Assembly (NCBI GenBank): GCA_947561585.1
Contig: CANNZV010001627.1
Coordinates: forward strand, 1 to 64,000
Length of the DNA: 64,000 bases
Origin: Caprella mutica
Lineage: Eukaryota; Arthropoda; Malacostraca; Amphipoda; Caprellidae
Reading direction: 5' to 3'
In this document: positions 12,101 through 23,525 of the stretch, one piece after another
How positions within the stretch are numbered: the stretch's first letter is position 1
Layout of the letters: the number at the start of each line of letters is the position of its first letter
Notes under the pieces: generated by a model
The model's input: the letters and a program-made list of their open reading frames with translations, nothing else
Database searches by the model: none
What the model was told of the DNA's origin: nothing
Made by a program: the position numbers and the translations under genes

Positions 12101-15100
12101 AATTACAAACCTTTAGTTTCCTTATCTTCCACATTGATATAATGTTTCAAATATCTCAAACATGTATCCCAGTCTTCGTCGGACATGTTGAGAATAGGTT
12201 CATTACGAAACATGTTACAAAAAGTCCAAGCCATGACACGCTGTGATTCTACCTGAAAAATTAATAGTAGATGTAGTATCTGAGAAAAGTATCTCCAACT
12301 TTCTAATTTCCTATCATTTTTCAAATATTACAATTTTGTCGTCGTGTACCCAGACGAATTTTAAAATATCTACAAGCATTAAAATTATTCAAGTTTCTTT
12401 TTGGAAATATGATATTGATAAAATATGATATTGCCAAAAAAATACCTACGGATAGATACACTTTTCTTTGAGTGTATATGGTCTACTTTGAATTTCAATC
12501 AATTTGATCTGAACTACTGATAGATACTTACAGAATCAAGCTTTGGTACAAGTTTTTCAAGAATAGGAACCATTCCAATTCCAAGAACTGCGTCTCTGTG
12601 ATCACCTGAGTCTCCTACAATGTTTCCTATGTACAAAAAGAAATCTATTCATTTGTTAAATTTTTATAATTTGTTGTTTCGACCTGACTGTTTCAATAAG
12701 TTTCTCATGAGCTGTGAGATAAAAAATTAGTTTCACAAGTATTGTTGTTCATGTTTCGATGCATTCATTTTCTTAACCAAGCGGCCAGTTAAGTACCATG
12801 CAAGCGAACGTAATGTTGTACTTGTTATCATTTTGCATATATAATATACATAGGCCTCGCTATTGGAATTGATGACTGTAATTTTTAAACAAGACTAGGA
12901 TCTCTTAAGACAGAAAGGTTCTTAGACGCTACTTCAGTTTTAGAAGGTAGCGTTGAGGTTATGCTCTTCTACTGAGGTTTTAGATTTTTTTGTTAGGTAG
13001 ACTCATAAGCTGTATTAATCTAATATTACATATTGAATACAGTAACAGGTGTCATATGCTCGTGATATTTGTTAGTACTGTCCTTGGAATGAGATTGTAT
13101 TCATGGAATAGCTGATCTACATCTTTGACTTTGTTCAGGCTCTTTCATTTCGGACAGCTTCTTGGAGTCCCTTGTATTTGATTTCCTTTTGAAGTCAGCG
13201 ATATTGCTTTTGGTTCCGAAGAGACGTTGAACCCCCTACTGAATTAATTAGCCGTTATATTTTTAACATTTGCTTACCAATGCACCAAACGGCTTGCTCT
13301 AAAACCTTATCATTGGTTGAAGTAGTGAGAATCCTTTTTATTTGTGGGAGAGCGTCTGCATCTGAAATTTGGATCGACAGATTGCAGTTTATTTCATTAT
13401 TTGTGTCATTTGAAACATAATATAATTATATGCTTCTAATATATAATTCACTATGTATAAGTGTAATTATTTCTAAGACTTTAAGTGGATGTATGATTAA
13501 GTTAATTTTTCACCAAGCATAGTGTCAATATCCTCAGAAGGTCCGGCAGAAATATTCGTCAGTGCCCACAGAGCTTCCACTTGAAGAGGAGAACTAAATA
13601 CAAAAAAAATCAGAATTAAATAGAAGTGTAGCTTGACTTGTAAATATATTATATTAATCATGATTATACACTGACTTGTCGTCTATCTCCAGCAAAGACA
13701 CCAGTAGAGGTACTACTCCTGCTTCTATGTACCTTTCTGCAGTAGCCCAAACTTCGTTATAATTTTTTACCCTTGTAGCTCCTTTTAATTGATCGGATTC
13801 ATTCGAGCTTTTCAAGTTCCGAATGGTTTCTTCAATAATTTGATTCGTATCCTTGTTAAGAAGATAAGATGAAGACATTTTGATTTATAAGTGTATTTAT
13901 ATTGAAAGCTCTGCATGGTGGTATTCTTTAACTTAACTCACCTGTTTTCCGTCTGATTCTTTGGTTACAGTGTCCGGCTCATTTTCTTTTGGAGTCTGTT
14001 GTAGAATCTGTTCACAGATTTGAGATTAAATAGAACAAAGTTAATCTGATAAAATATCATTTGATTAGTTTATATCATTTATTGGCATAAAATTTATATT
14101 AAATTCCTTTCTGTATCTTTACCTCTTCCTGGTTATACTTGGTGTCCTTCCCTTTCAGAAGAGGATCGTCTTTCAACAGCTTATCCAACTCGTTTCCTTC
14201 TCCACTTCCTTTACTGGGTAGGTAGTTGTGTAGGAAATAAAAATTTATTTCACTTAAAATTGAAAATTATTAAATTGTATATTTTTAATATAACATTCTC
14301 CACCTGATCGGTTTGAGTATATTGTTTCTTAATGGAGCCACTGCTTTCAAACCATAGTTACGCCTAGTTTTCTTCTTCTTCCCAAACTTCTTCTCTGCTA
14401 AGAGCGAATCAATCTCGGTTTTCCGATTATTCATCAACTAGAATTAAATAATATTGTTAATTGGTAGAGTATGAAATAGTGCAGCGATAACCTTCTATTT
14501 TTAAATTTAATTGTAATAACTGGTTTCTTATAGGTAATACTGTTATGATAAAAAAATTTAAACTGACTTTCTTATGAGTCATCTCAGTGTATTCAGTTAC
14601 GTGGTTGTATGGTAAAATGAATCATGTCACACGAGCGCTTTCAGCGCCAAAGTGTTAGAGACGAAGAGATCATGTTAGACGAGCGCTTTTGCAGCGCTTT
14701 CAACGCGACGCTTTTTGAGAATTGGAAGCGCTGAAAAAACGTTCGTCTAATACAGTTGGAACGCCGACAGTTGGAAGTATACAGATTGATAATTCATAAT
14801 GTACCTATTCATAACAATAATGATCGTCAAAGCTACAAGATTCTTTTAGTTGTTGTTGAACTTTGAAGAATTTCAATACTCTCTGAAAAGAGTATCAAAT
14901 TTAGTACCAATAAAAAAAGGAGTGATACTTAAATGTAAAAGGTGTGATTTGGAAATTTGTCAAGTTGTATAATGCCGTGTGAATGGTATTAGCAATCTTG
15001 ATGAATTGTCTCATTTTATGAATGATACTTAAAATATCAGATATGTTACAGTAGTACCAGTTTCAACAAGCTTGATGAATTGTACCGTTTAGTCGCACTG

Positions 15101-18100
15101 GCGTTTTAAGAGCTGTGAAAGAGCTAGTGTGACTCCCCCTTCGCTATTGATATGGATACATATAGAATTCATTGAACAATAATATCCTCCGCGTCATTTT
15201 GAATACGATCACCATTTTCCGGAGACTGAATACTATTATTTGGTTCTTTAGTTAAGTAATTATATGTGGTGATGGTTTTGATTCTAGACTACTAGAGGCA
15301 TAAATTAAACGCACCTTATAAGTTCCTCTATTGAACATCAGTACAGGATAGCACAGTGAAGCTTATGCTCAAATACACAATTGAGTAAACTCTAAAGCTG
15401 TAACGCTGCTACACAAGGTAGTCTGAAGCTTTCGACAGGTAACCCTACCGTAGGGTGGATCGCCCTATTGAAGACTGAACACACGTTAGCCAGAGACTGC
15501 AGTATTTATAGAATAGATTTTGTAAATGGAATCCCAACAGTTGAAATTCGACATCATAAAAAGGTATTTCGTCAATTAGTCACTCTTTAAGATGTTATTT
15601 CCGTTGCCGAGGCAAAACTAGATTGTTTTATTATTGGGAACAAGTCCGATGCCTGTATCAAGACCCAACTAGTCCGATGCCTGGATCAAGACCTTAAGGG
15701 GACCGTACATATAGATATCGGAAAAAAAAATTATTAATGAAGTTATACTTATGAAACTTTGTACGTATATATAAAATTGAATTCTAAGACATTTATGTTT
15801 CCTTACATTTTTTCGATTGGACGCATAGAAAATGAGTTATTCGAAATTCAAACGAATTTCAAACCGTATTTTAAAAGTATAAAACTTCGACAATTTTGAA
15901 GCTACGGCTTTGGGTTTGTTTGCATTCGAATCGTATTTCGATTTTCTACAAAAACTGAGAATTTCTTATTAGTTTTCAAGAAAAACATTTTTTCAAAAAA
16001 ATCATAATTTTATATTTCTTAAAAAAATCAAAATTCAAAAATCGGCTTCCAGCATTTTGTAGAAAATCAAATTGCAATTTGAATGCAGAAAACTTCAAAG
16101 CGTAGCTTCAAAATTGTCGGTGTTCTATACTTTAAAAAAACTGTTCGAAATTCGTTCGAATTTCGAATAACTCATTTTCTATGCGCCCAATCGAAAAAAT
16201 GTCACGAATAAAAATGTCTTAGAATTCAATTTCACATATGTGCACAAAGTTTCATAAACATTTTTTTTTCATACGAAATTTTCCATGAAGATTTTTGACA
16301 CTATCAACTTGGTGTCCGGAAAACTGCCAGGCGGAAAACTGCCAGGCGGAAAACTGCCAGGCAGAAAACTGCCAGGCAGAAAACTGCCGAAGCGGAAAAC
16401 TGCCAGGTGGAAAACTGACAGTCACTTACTGAATTTATTGACTTTAGTCAGTAATAACATTTTTCTTTGAAAAAAAAATGACATTCGCTCTTAGTTAAAA
16501 GGAGTTAAGGGAACATTCTTTTTTACTTAGTATACAAAACAAAATATAGTTTTTCTTCATTAGAAAAAAAAATACATAAAATATATTTGTATATAAATAT
16601 TACATTTTTATTATTATTTTCCTAGTTTAACCACCGTGTGCACATTCACGTGATCCTTACAGTGAGTTTGTTACAGTGTGTCATGTGTCCATATAAATAT
16701 TACAGTAAAAATCAAATACATGATATAAATTAAAAAATAGAACCTTTCATAGAAAATACTAGAAGAAGAAGAAACAAAGAAATGATAGTACATATTAGGG
16801 ACAGAGTACAATTTCTTTGTTTAAACAACTCATCTATAAAATATCATTTCATAACTGGTTTAATGTCTAATTATTTCATTTTTGTTTATAATTTGATAAT
16901 TGAACAAGCCTTCAAACTTAATATTCGCTTGTACTCATTGTAAAACCAATTCGATCGATTTTTGTTAAATATTTAGAATTTGCAACACAACATCTATGAC
17001 TATCAAACTGATATTACCTACCTTATTTCTGACAATTTCACTCGCTCGAATTGGATTGCATATAAATTAATAATACTTTTACATATAAATGAAAATTGTA
17101 AAAATGAAGGTGTTGATGCTATGGAGAATAAAATTGTAAATGTTATAAATATTGAACATACTTATAAGTGATTTAACATTCACTTAATTTATAATATACA
17201 AGATATAAATTATAAATCTTATAAACATATAAAATCCTATATTGACTCATAAATATATACATGTTTTTAAAATGTACGTGATTTAACAAATAAGGTAAAA
17301 ATGGTAATTATAATTTCTTTGTATGTACTTAATTTGGTTTGCTGTGTGTTTAATAAAGTAGCCTTGTTGAAATACTATTTTCCATTGAATAATAAGTAAT
17401 TCAATAATCTATACACTTTAGTTATAACTGTAAAAAATGAATGTCTCCTTAATCCCTTGACGAAAGGCTAACGCTGTTTTTTATGAATTAAAATGTTTTT
17501 GTAAATGTGTTTATCGAAAGTAAAAAATACATAAATTGCCAATAAGTGACTGGCAGTTTTCCGCTTGGCAGTTTTCCGCTTCGGCAGTTTTCTGCCTGGC
17601 AGTTTTCCGCTTAGCAGTTTTCCGTGTACCATTAATTATCTTCTGAAGATTTGGATGCCAGGATTATTCATTTCTCTGGTGAAATTGTGTTTAACTGCAA
17701 ATCCTTTCCTTTACAACAATCAACTTTATCAACAAATTTGTGGTCTACCAATGGGCTCCCCAGTGTCAGTAGTCATCAGTGAAATCACAATGCAATATAT
17801 AGAAAAACAACTTTTAGATTTACCTCCAATTCAACCCCTCTTTTGGTACAGATACGTAGACGACTGCATCACAGCTTTACCAAAGAACAATGAAATTCAA
17901 ATGCAAGAGCACATCAATTCAATTAATAGCAATATTCAATTCACTTATGAAAATCAAGTCAACAGCAGGATTGCATTTCTAGATCTAGATATTGAAATTA
18001 AACAAGATAGACAACTAGCCTTTGATGTTTATAGGAAACCATCTAACTCAGGTAGATACTTAGATTACGAATCTTACCACCATTCAACTCATAAAAGAAA

Positions 18101-20129
18101 CGTCATATTATCACTTAAATCAAGAGCTCAGAAAATTTGTACAGATGGAAAATTGAATTTGGAAAACAGGAAGATAAATGAGCAATTAGAAGAGAATGGC
18201 TATCCAAGGAAATTCATAAATGATACTAAAGTTAAATTGATTACTGTTCCTGATTCAGATCAAGTTAATTTTAATTATGTATCAACTCCCTATATTAAAG
18301 GTGTATCAGAGAAAGTGGGAAAATTATTAAAGGAATATAAAATAAAACTATCAAACAAGTCATCTAATACACTAAGGAAACAACTTTGTAAAATGAAGGA
18401 TAAACGGGATAAACTAAGGAATTCACAGGTAGTCTATCAACTAGATTGCACTGACTGCAATACAAAATATACAGGAGAGACAGGGCGGGAATTAGAGATA
18501 AGACTTAAGGAACACCAGAGAAATATTAGGAATCACGATCAAAATTCTATGATTTACACACATTTAGAAAACACAGGACATAAGGATATGAAATGGGATG
18601 ACGTCAAAGTTTTATGTAGGGCTAAGGAAACTCACACTCGTTTATTGGTAGGAGTGTGTGTTTATAAACGAGTGTGTTTATAAACACACTCATTTATAAA
18701 GCTAGTTATACTTTAGTTGGTAGGAATAATGTGAATAGGAGTTTAGATGTACCAGACCAATACAAAAGTGTGATTAGGAAAATAATTCAGTGATGTAAGA
18801 TAATATGTTATGTATGTATAGGTAGATAATTTTAATAATTTTCAGTTTTTGTATTATCATTGGATTTATTTTATGTTATAATTTAGGTATGTTTTCATTG
18901 ATTAATATTAGTTTCTTATTAATTCTCATCTTGATGAAATTACTTTAGGTACCTAATAATACAAGTAGATTGCTCTAATAATTTTCAGCTTACAATTATT
19001 ATTGACTTTTATATAATGTTCAATATTATTTATGATTTAATTTTAGCTTCTTACTAATTTACGTAGACAAGCTACTTGTTAGGGGCATATAATAAGAACA
19101 TTTGGTTAGGCTTCTCTATGCAATTATTATTTTACTTGAAAATGATCCAAGAAAACGGATCGAAATATCACGTGGCATTAAACTTTAAGAAGCCAGCAGA
19201 GTCATCAATTCCCAACCATTAATTAAAATCAGATAGTCAGGCGTATTACATGCTATCCTTATTAGGCGTTTTATTATGCCTTCCTAATCGTGAACTGTCA
19301 TTCTATGCATGTTTTTTCTAAGAGTTACAACCTTCTAAAAGTTAATAAGATTTCATCGTAGCTGTTACAGTACCAACCTTAAATAGTAATAATACTATTA
19401 TTTATTTATTGACTAAATTGAAATAATCAATTTTTAAATATACATTTTTATTGTGTTAGAAGGAATTAGAATACCTTCTACAGCGTCGAAAGAGCTGTGA
19501 AAGCGTCGTGCAAAAGTGCTCGTGTGACATGACCCTAGTGGATTGCGTTGAATTATTGTTCAACACACTTCATAGGTATCCATGTTAATATGGCGTTTCT
19601 AAAGTAGGGAGTTGAAATCTAAAAGGAAAACTAATAATTTGTGTTAGTATCATAGCTACTGGTCAAATAATTCTAAAAAAATATAGCTTTGGTTTTTAAA
19701 GTAAAAGACTATTTAATTATAAATGCGCAATAATATTACAATCCTTGATCGTATCAAGGATTCAAATTGATAGCAACATATTGAAAAGCTACAATTTCAT
19801 TATTTTCCATTCGATATTTTAAGCTCCAATTTTCATTTAAAAAATATTAATCCAGAAATTTACAAGATATGGTCATAGAATTTAAATATTATTTTTTATT
19901 ATATTCATTACGTTAAAACTTAAATATTTATTTATAAATTGAGCAACGATAATTCAAATATAAATTTTCAATTATCTGTACAAACAACAAAGTAACGGGT
20001 ATTGTACTATTACAAATACGATATAGTAAGAGTATAAGCTGAATTTTTCCACCAAATTACCTGTGTTGCCAAGTCAATCTTGGACCCGTTCATCACCCTC
20101 CTCCTTCCAAGGAAATCAAGTCGAGACAT
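6111..20129 (-). CDS. Importin subunit alpha-like, copy A (intact, 13 exons)
   Basis: Nuclear-import adaptor family: binds basic NLS cargo through ARM repeats and importin-beta through an N-terminal IBB. Exons (minus): 20129-20061, 14437-14304, 14213-14123, 14007-13942, 13851-13676, 13593-13514, 13361-13278, 12626-12532, 12252-12111, 11579-11401, 9850-9671, 8964-8767, 6284-6111. They join to 1668 nt, 555 residues, with no internal stop. All introns are GT-AG. ARM signatures in order: WALTN, WCIGN, WTFCN, WGISY, RIIGN, WALSN, WCISN, matching the Trp/Asn ladder of canonical importin-alpha. The Asp of GNIVGD, the Arg of FRNEP and the Glu of KEAVW are kept. The IBB is divergent (RKTEIDSLLAEKKFGKKKKT). 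Start: ATG at 20127-20129, conserved in all four copies that show exon 1. Intron 1 is 5.6 kb and full of transposons. Paralogue number unknown, so no symbol. Confidence 0.9.
6819..7896. mobile_element. DNA transposon remnant with GGCC-ended inverted repeats (intron 12 of A)
   Basis: Left end GGCCACTTGCACACGAGCGA (6819 on) pairs imperfectly with the right end at about 7860-7896, whose reverse complement reads GGCCTTCCGCACAAGAGCGG. TTA precedes and TAA follows. No transposase is recognisable between them. The GCACACGAGCG core resembles the end of the element at 14623. Confidence 0.55.
8133..8580. mobile_element. MITE with inverted repeats GGTGCGTTCCCGTG (intron 12 of A)
   Basis: 8133-8167 (GGTGCGTTCCCGTGATGAAG and on) pairs with 8546-8580. 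The shared end is about 35 bp with a few mismatches. A further partial copy of the end, GTTCCCGTGATGAAGAACGT, lies at 8191-8210. No coding sequence and no clear target duplication. Confidence 0.7.
9050..9445. repeat. Tandem repeat, about 130-bp period, 3 copies (intron 11 of A)
   Basis: The words CGATTGGTCAATGTCCAG, CGATTGGTCAATTTTCAG and TGATTGGTCATTATCCAG recur at about 9139, 9275 and 9404. Between them GATCAAAGGTCAAGGTCA-like and GTATTCAACCAAATTGC segments also recur in order. The units are diverged. Confidence 0.75.
10371..10993. mobile_element. PIF/Harbinger-like MITE with TTA target duplication (intron 10 of A)
   Basis: Begins AGCGGGCCATTCACGGTCAG and ends with the reverse complement of AGCGGGCCATTCACGATCAG. 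It is flanked by TTA at 10368-10370 and 10994-10996. CCTTAAGGAA occurs next to both ends. No coding capacity. Same architecture as the MITE at 4891-5481 but a different terminal sequence. Confidence 0.82.
14623..15137. mobile_element. MITE with CATGTCACACGAGC ends (intron 1 of A)
   Basis: Left end CATGTCACACGAGCGCTT (14623-14640), repeated in altered form at 14671 (CATGTTAGACGAGCGCTT). At 15095-15135 GAGCTGTGAAAGAGCTAGTG resembles the inverted end. A better inverted partner, whose complement reads CATGTCACACGAGCACTT, lies far away at 19514-19531. Either this is a 0.5-kb MITE and 19514 is a second copy, or one 4.9-kb element has been filled by later insertions. Confidence 0.55.
15718..16285. 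mobile_element. Long foldback element, about 570 bp (intron 1 of A)
   Basis: The left arm (about 15742-15960) and right arm (about 16030-16262) are near-complete reverse complements. Paired landmarks are AATTGAATTCTAAGACATTT, CGATTGGACGCATAGAAAAT with CTATGCGCCCAATCG, and TCGACAATTTTGAAGCTACG with CGTAGCTTCAAAATTGTCGG. The loop is about 70 bp of A/T runs. No open frame. Confidence 0.8.
16311..17630. mobile_element. Minisatellite-ended foldback element 1 (15-bp unit)
   Basis: Left end GGTGTCCGG followed by about seven units of GGAAAACTGCCAGGC (16311-16421). The right end carries about five units of GGCAGTTTTCCGCTT (17551-17621) and closes with CCGTGTACC, the complement of GGTACACGG. Inside the arrays a further inverted stretch (CAGTCACTTACTG with CAATAAGTGACTG) extends the terminal repeat. 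The interior is AT-rich and noncoding. It abuts the Penelope-like element. I found no clear target duplication. Confidence 0.75.
17631..19165 (+). mobile_element. Penelope-like retroelement, 5' truncated
   Basis: Holds the C-terminal reverse transcriptase and GIY-YIG endonuclease of a Penelope-like element, on the strand opposite the host gene. It starts directly at the end of the minisatellite-ended element at 16311-17630, so the missing 5' part was either never copied or removed by that insertion. The tail at 19130-19160 contains GATCCAAGAAAACGGATCGA, resembling the short inverted repeats of Penelope 3' regions. It lies in intron 1 of copy A. Confidence 0.85.
17640..18793 (+). pseudogene. 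Penelope-like RT plus GIY-YIG endonuclease, partial
   Basis: The frame is open from about 17631 to 18683. Near the start are the RT motifs GLPMGSPVS and WYRYVDDC (catalytic YVDD), then FLDLDIEI and VYRKPSNSGRYL, all typical of Penelope-like RTs. The C-terminal third has the YQLDCTDCNTKYTGETGR motif of the GIY-YIG endonuclease, with LKEHQRN following. The frame ends early at 18683 in a short region of inverted TGTGTTTATAAAC repeats. A shifted frame continues to a stop near 18793 with a plausible C-terminus (NNVNRSLDVPDQYKS). It lacks the N-terminal RT, so it is inactive. Confidence 0.85.
19166..20060. other. Remainder of intron 1 of copy A
   Basis: AT-rich. Contains the MITE-like end at 19488-19537 noted with 14623-15137. 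Otherwise I see nothing beyond A/T runs. Confidence 0.5.
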
Positions 20130-20663
20130 TTTATTCCAGAAATCAGTTTCTATTGTCTGTTGTTGAAGTTAAAATATCATTTAATATAATAATGAAAATA
20201 AAAGCATAATTAGTTATATAATACACTACAACATATTGTAAAAGATATTTACTTTATACAAAATTACACGTAAAAAGTTTAGTTAACCTTAATGAGTTTG
20301 ACTCTCAATGTATCTGAAGGTTTGGCTATTTGTTTAAAAAACACCTGTCTTATTTATAAACCTACGTTACAGTATTTTTACAAGTTGTTAGTATATATAC
20401 TAAACTAATGCTTAGTACTAACCAAATTTCAAATAAAACAATTGAACATATAAGGAGAAATAAATTTATAGGTATATAAGACATTGGCAAGTGAGAGAGC
20501 AGAGCTGTGGTTGGGAGAAATCTGATCCAATCTCCATGAAAGCGTGGACTGTAGTATGTTGAGTAGGTACCTAGCTGAATTTTTACGTTGCCACAAGTCA
20601 CCATATTGCAATAAATTTCATTATTTACGTGATTTACGCTGACTTACGCCGATACGAATATTT

Positions 20664-21741
20664 GGTTCCAGGTATATTCAACCCCGGAAAATCCACCCCG
20701 GTAAATTCCACCCTGGTAAATTCCACCCCGGTATATTCCACCCCGGTATATTCCACCCCGGTATATTCCACCCCAGGTATATTCCACCCCGGTAAATTCC
20801 ACCCTGGTAAATTCCAACACGGTATATTCCACCCCAGGTATATTCCACCCCAGTAAATTCCACCCTGGTAAATTCCACCCTGGTAAATTCTACCCCGGTA
20901 AATTCCACCCCGGTATATTCAACCCCGGTAAATTCTATCCCTGTGACAAAATTCCTTTGGGTGATAATAAAAACTCAATGATTATTTTATTTTTAGATGG
21001 CCATTTGTTAAATAATTCGTACCGATGAAGAAATAGCTCAGACGATATCCTGAGACATTTGGACAATTTTAGAGGTAGCTCAAGTCAATTGAAATTTTAT
21101 CCTAATAAAATTACAAATATTATCATAATATGGTAGTTCATTTCGAAGTTTACGTGTTCAAAAAGTTGATATTAATTCCTTTTTAAAATGAAACTGCACA
21201 TGTTCTCCTACAACAATGGTTAGATGAGGTATGGAAATGGTCGACATAGCAGAGACAACCCATTCAATGTTTTCGTTCTTGGCTTATAAGTTGCTGTTTT
21301 GGACTCTAGGACCAAATTCTCCGTGCTCAAAATCTCTCAATGTAAAAAAGGGAAATAAAATCTCAGGCTTAAAACACTGTGCAATAATTCCCCCTCCCCA
21401 TCAAAAACTTCCTCATTGTTATTAAATATATTAGAAAAAAGCTTTCGGTGCCACTTTTACAAGAAGTTGAAATACCAAATTCAAAATGAAATATTATTAT
21501 ATAACAATGACATCATCTTACTGTACAATCAATATCGCTGTTGTGTTGGCGATAGGGAAGAAAATCAGCTTGAGATTGAATTTCTAAATACCTCAACTGA
21601 TAAATGCGTACACACAACTTTCTTTATGCTGTTTTGTCACATGTGCAGTGGAAAATTTGAAGCTTGTGACAAACCTAAATGGTAAAGTGGGGTGGAATAT
21701 ACCTAGGGTGGAATATACCGGGGTGGAATATACCGGTCACC
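20664..21741. mobile_element. Minisatellite-ended foldback element 2 (15-bp unit)
   Basis: Left end GGTTCCAGG (20664-20672) followed by about 17 units of the type GGTATATTCCACCCC or GGTAAATTCCACCCC, to about 20940. The right end has about three inverted units GGGGTGGAATATACC (21688-21735) and ends CCGGTCACC (21733-21741), the complement of GGTGACCGG. Flanks are GAATATTT and GTATATTT, an imperfect 8-bp direct repeat. The interior (20950-21680) is noncoding as far as I can see. It begins 535 bp upstream of the copy A start codon. Confidence 0.78.
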
Positions 21742-21964
21742 GTATATTTTTTTAACTTTTAAATACCGGGATATAATTGGTATTTATTTATATAGGAGCA
21801 AAGTCAATTTAAAGCAACGACATGCAAGATATAAAGTAATTTAAAAAGGACACACGTGAAATTCATTAGGGGTAAAGAGTTATCAAGAAAATTATACGAT
21901 TTTCTCACATATTTTATTCTGTTCCGCATCGTTTCGTCCATCGTCATTCAACCAATAGTCCGAT

Positions 21965-23090
21965 CGGTTAAATGTCATTCGACCGAGAGTCATTCGACCG
22001 AGAGTCATTCGACCGAGAGTCATTTGACCGAGAGTCATTTGACCGAGTGTCATTCGACCGAGTGTCATTCGACCGAGTGTCATTCGACCGAGTGTCATTC
22101 GACCGAGTGTCATTCGACCGAGTGTCATTCGATCGAGTGTCATTCAACCAAGAGTCATTCAACCAAGAGTCATTCGACCAAGAGTCATTCGACCGAGTGC
22201 CATTCGACCGAGTGTCATTCGACCGAGTGTCATTCGACCGAGTGTCATTCGACCGAGTGTCATTCGACCGAGTGTCATTCGACCGAGTGTCATTCGACCG
22301 AGTGTCATTGGACAGAGTGTCATTGGACCGAGTGTCATTCGACCGAGTGTCATTCGACCGAGTGTCATTGGACCGAGTGTCATTGGACAGAGTGTCATTG
22401 GACCGAGTGTCATTGGACCGAGTGTCATTGGACCGAGTGTCATTGGACCGAGTGTCATTGGACAGAGTGTCATTGGACAGAGTGTCATTGGACAGAGTGT
22501 CATTGGACCGAGTGTCATTGGACCGAGTGTCATTGGACCGAGTGTCATTGGACCGAGTGTCATTGGACCGAGTGTCATTGGACCGAGTGTCATTGGACCG
22601 AGTGTCATTGGACCGAGTGTCATTGGACCGAGTGCCATTCGACCGAGTGTCATTCGACCGAGTGTCATTCGACCGAGTGTCATTCGACCGAGTGTCATTC
22701 GACCGAGTGTCATTCGACCGAGTGTCATTCGACCGAGTGTCATTGGACCGAGTGTCATTGGACAGAGTGTCTTTGGACCGAGTGTCTTTGGACCGAGTGT
22801 CTTTGGACCGAGTGTCTTTGGACCGAGTGTCTTTGGACCGAGTGTCTTTGGACCGAGTGTCTTTGGACCGAGTGTCTTTGGACCGAGTGTCTTTGGACCG
22901 AGTGTCTTTGGACCGAGTGTCTTTGGACCGAGTTTCTTTGGACCGAGTTTCTTTGGACCGAGTGTCTTTGGACCGAGTGTCTTTGGACCGAGTGTCTTTG
23001 GACCGAGTGTCTTTGGACCGAGTGTCTTTGGACCGAGTGTCTTTGGACCGAGTGTCTTTGGACCGAGTGTCATTGGACCAGGTGTCCGCA
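21965..23090. repeat. 15-bp minisatellite, about 75 copies (minisatellite element 3)
   Basis: Units of GTCATTCGACCGAGT and the variants GTCATTGGACCGAGT and GTCTTTGGACCGAGT. Variants are grouped in blocks: CATTC first, then CATTG, a short CATTC block, then CTTTG to the end. This implies local homogenisation. It starts at a GGTTAAATG that resembles the terminal 9-mer of the other minisatellite elements. There is no inverted partner nearby. Because 15 bp is five codons without stops, very long artificial open frames exist on both strands. Confidence 0.92.
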
Positions 23091-23422
23091 CACGCTTAAC
23101 TTCATAGTAACTGAAACGTACACAGTTAATACGCACACACTATCATATCTGAAAACTATTGATTGTTGCAAGATATCCCTATATATTTCATCTGAGATTA
23201 TATTAATTCTTCATTTGAAACAATTAAAAAAAAATATTTTTTCGCCAGGTTTATTTATCTGTGAAATGTATTTTCCTATAGTTTATTTTTTTCTGAAAAG
23301 CTTATAACATAATCAAAATGTAGAATCTATATCGAAACTTCCTTAATTTAATATTTTTTCAAAATTTTACTGAACTGATCAATGATATTTTATGAGAGTT
23401 TCATCTTCTTCATACCGGTAAT

Positions 23423-23525
23423 GTTCCGCAGCAACATCAACACACAACCTACACACACCAGAGTACTTGATAAACTGAGAAAAAGTACTCTATTTGACCT
23501 CAAAGGTCAGTCAAATCGGACAATC
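23423..23525. promoter_or_regulatory. Conserved spacer block, copy 1
   Basis: About 103 bp starting GTTCCGCAGCAACATCAACA. It is almost identical to blocks at 38793, 48892 and 60227 while flanking spacer DNA has diverged. Contains TGACCTCAAAGGTCA, two nuclear-receptor AGGTCA half-sites in everted orientation with a 3-bp gap, and GAGTACTT paired with AAGTACTC. Lies 3.3 kb upstream of copy A's start. The role (regulatory site, structured RNA or exon) is not settled. Confidence 0.5.

Noticed and set aside
14623..19531. One 4.9-kb element spanning most of intron 1 of copy A
   Set aside because: The ends match over 18 bp, but a closer weak partner at 15095-15135 and the lack of a target duplication make two separate MITE copies just as likely.
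20629..20908. Repeat-rich short proteins at 20629-20908 and similar ones at 4673-5708 and 49693-49923
   Set aside because: Minisatellite units of 15, 18 or 42 bp are multiples of three and create open frames by themselves.
21965..23090. CRISPR-like array
   Set aside because: Units are head to tail without spacers, and the host is eukaryotic.
21856..23307. Very long open frames (up to 483 codons) with pentapeptide repeats such as HSTEC and LGPKT
   Set aside because: They come from a 15-bp unit that has no stop in several frames on both strands. No start context, no non-repeat domain, and the same sequence is open in five frames.
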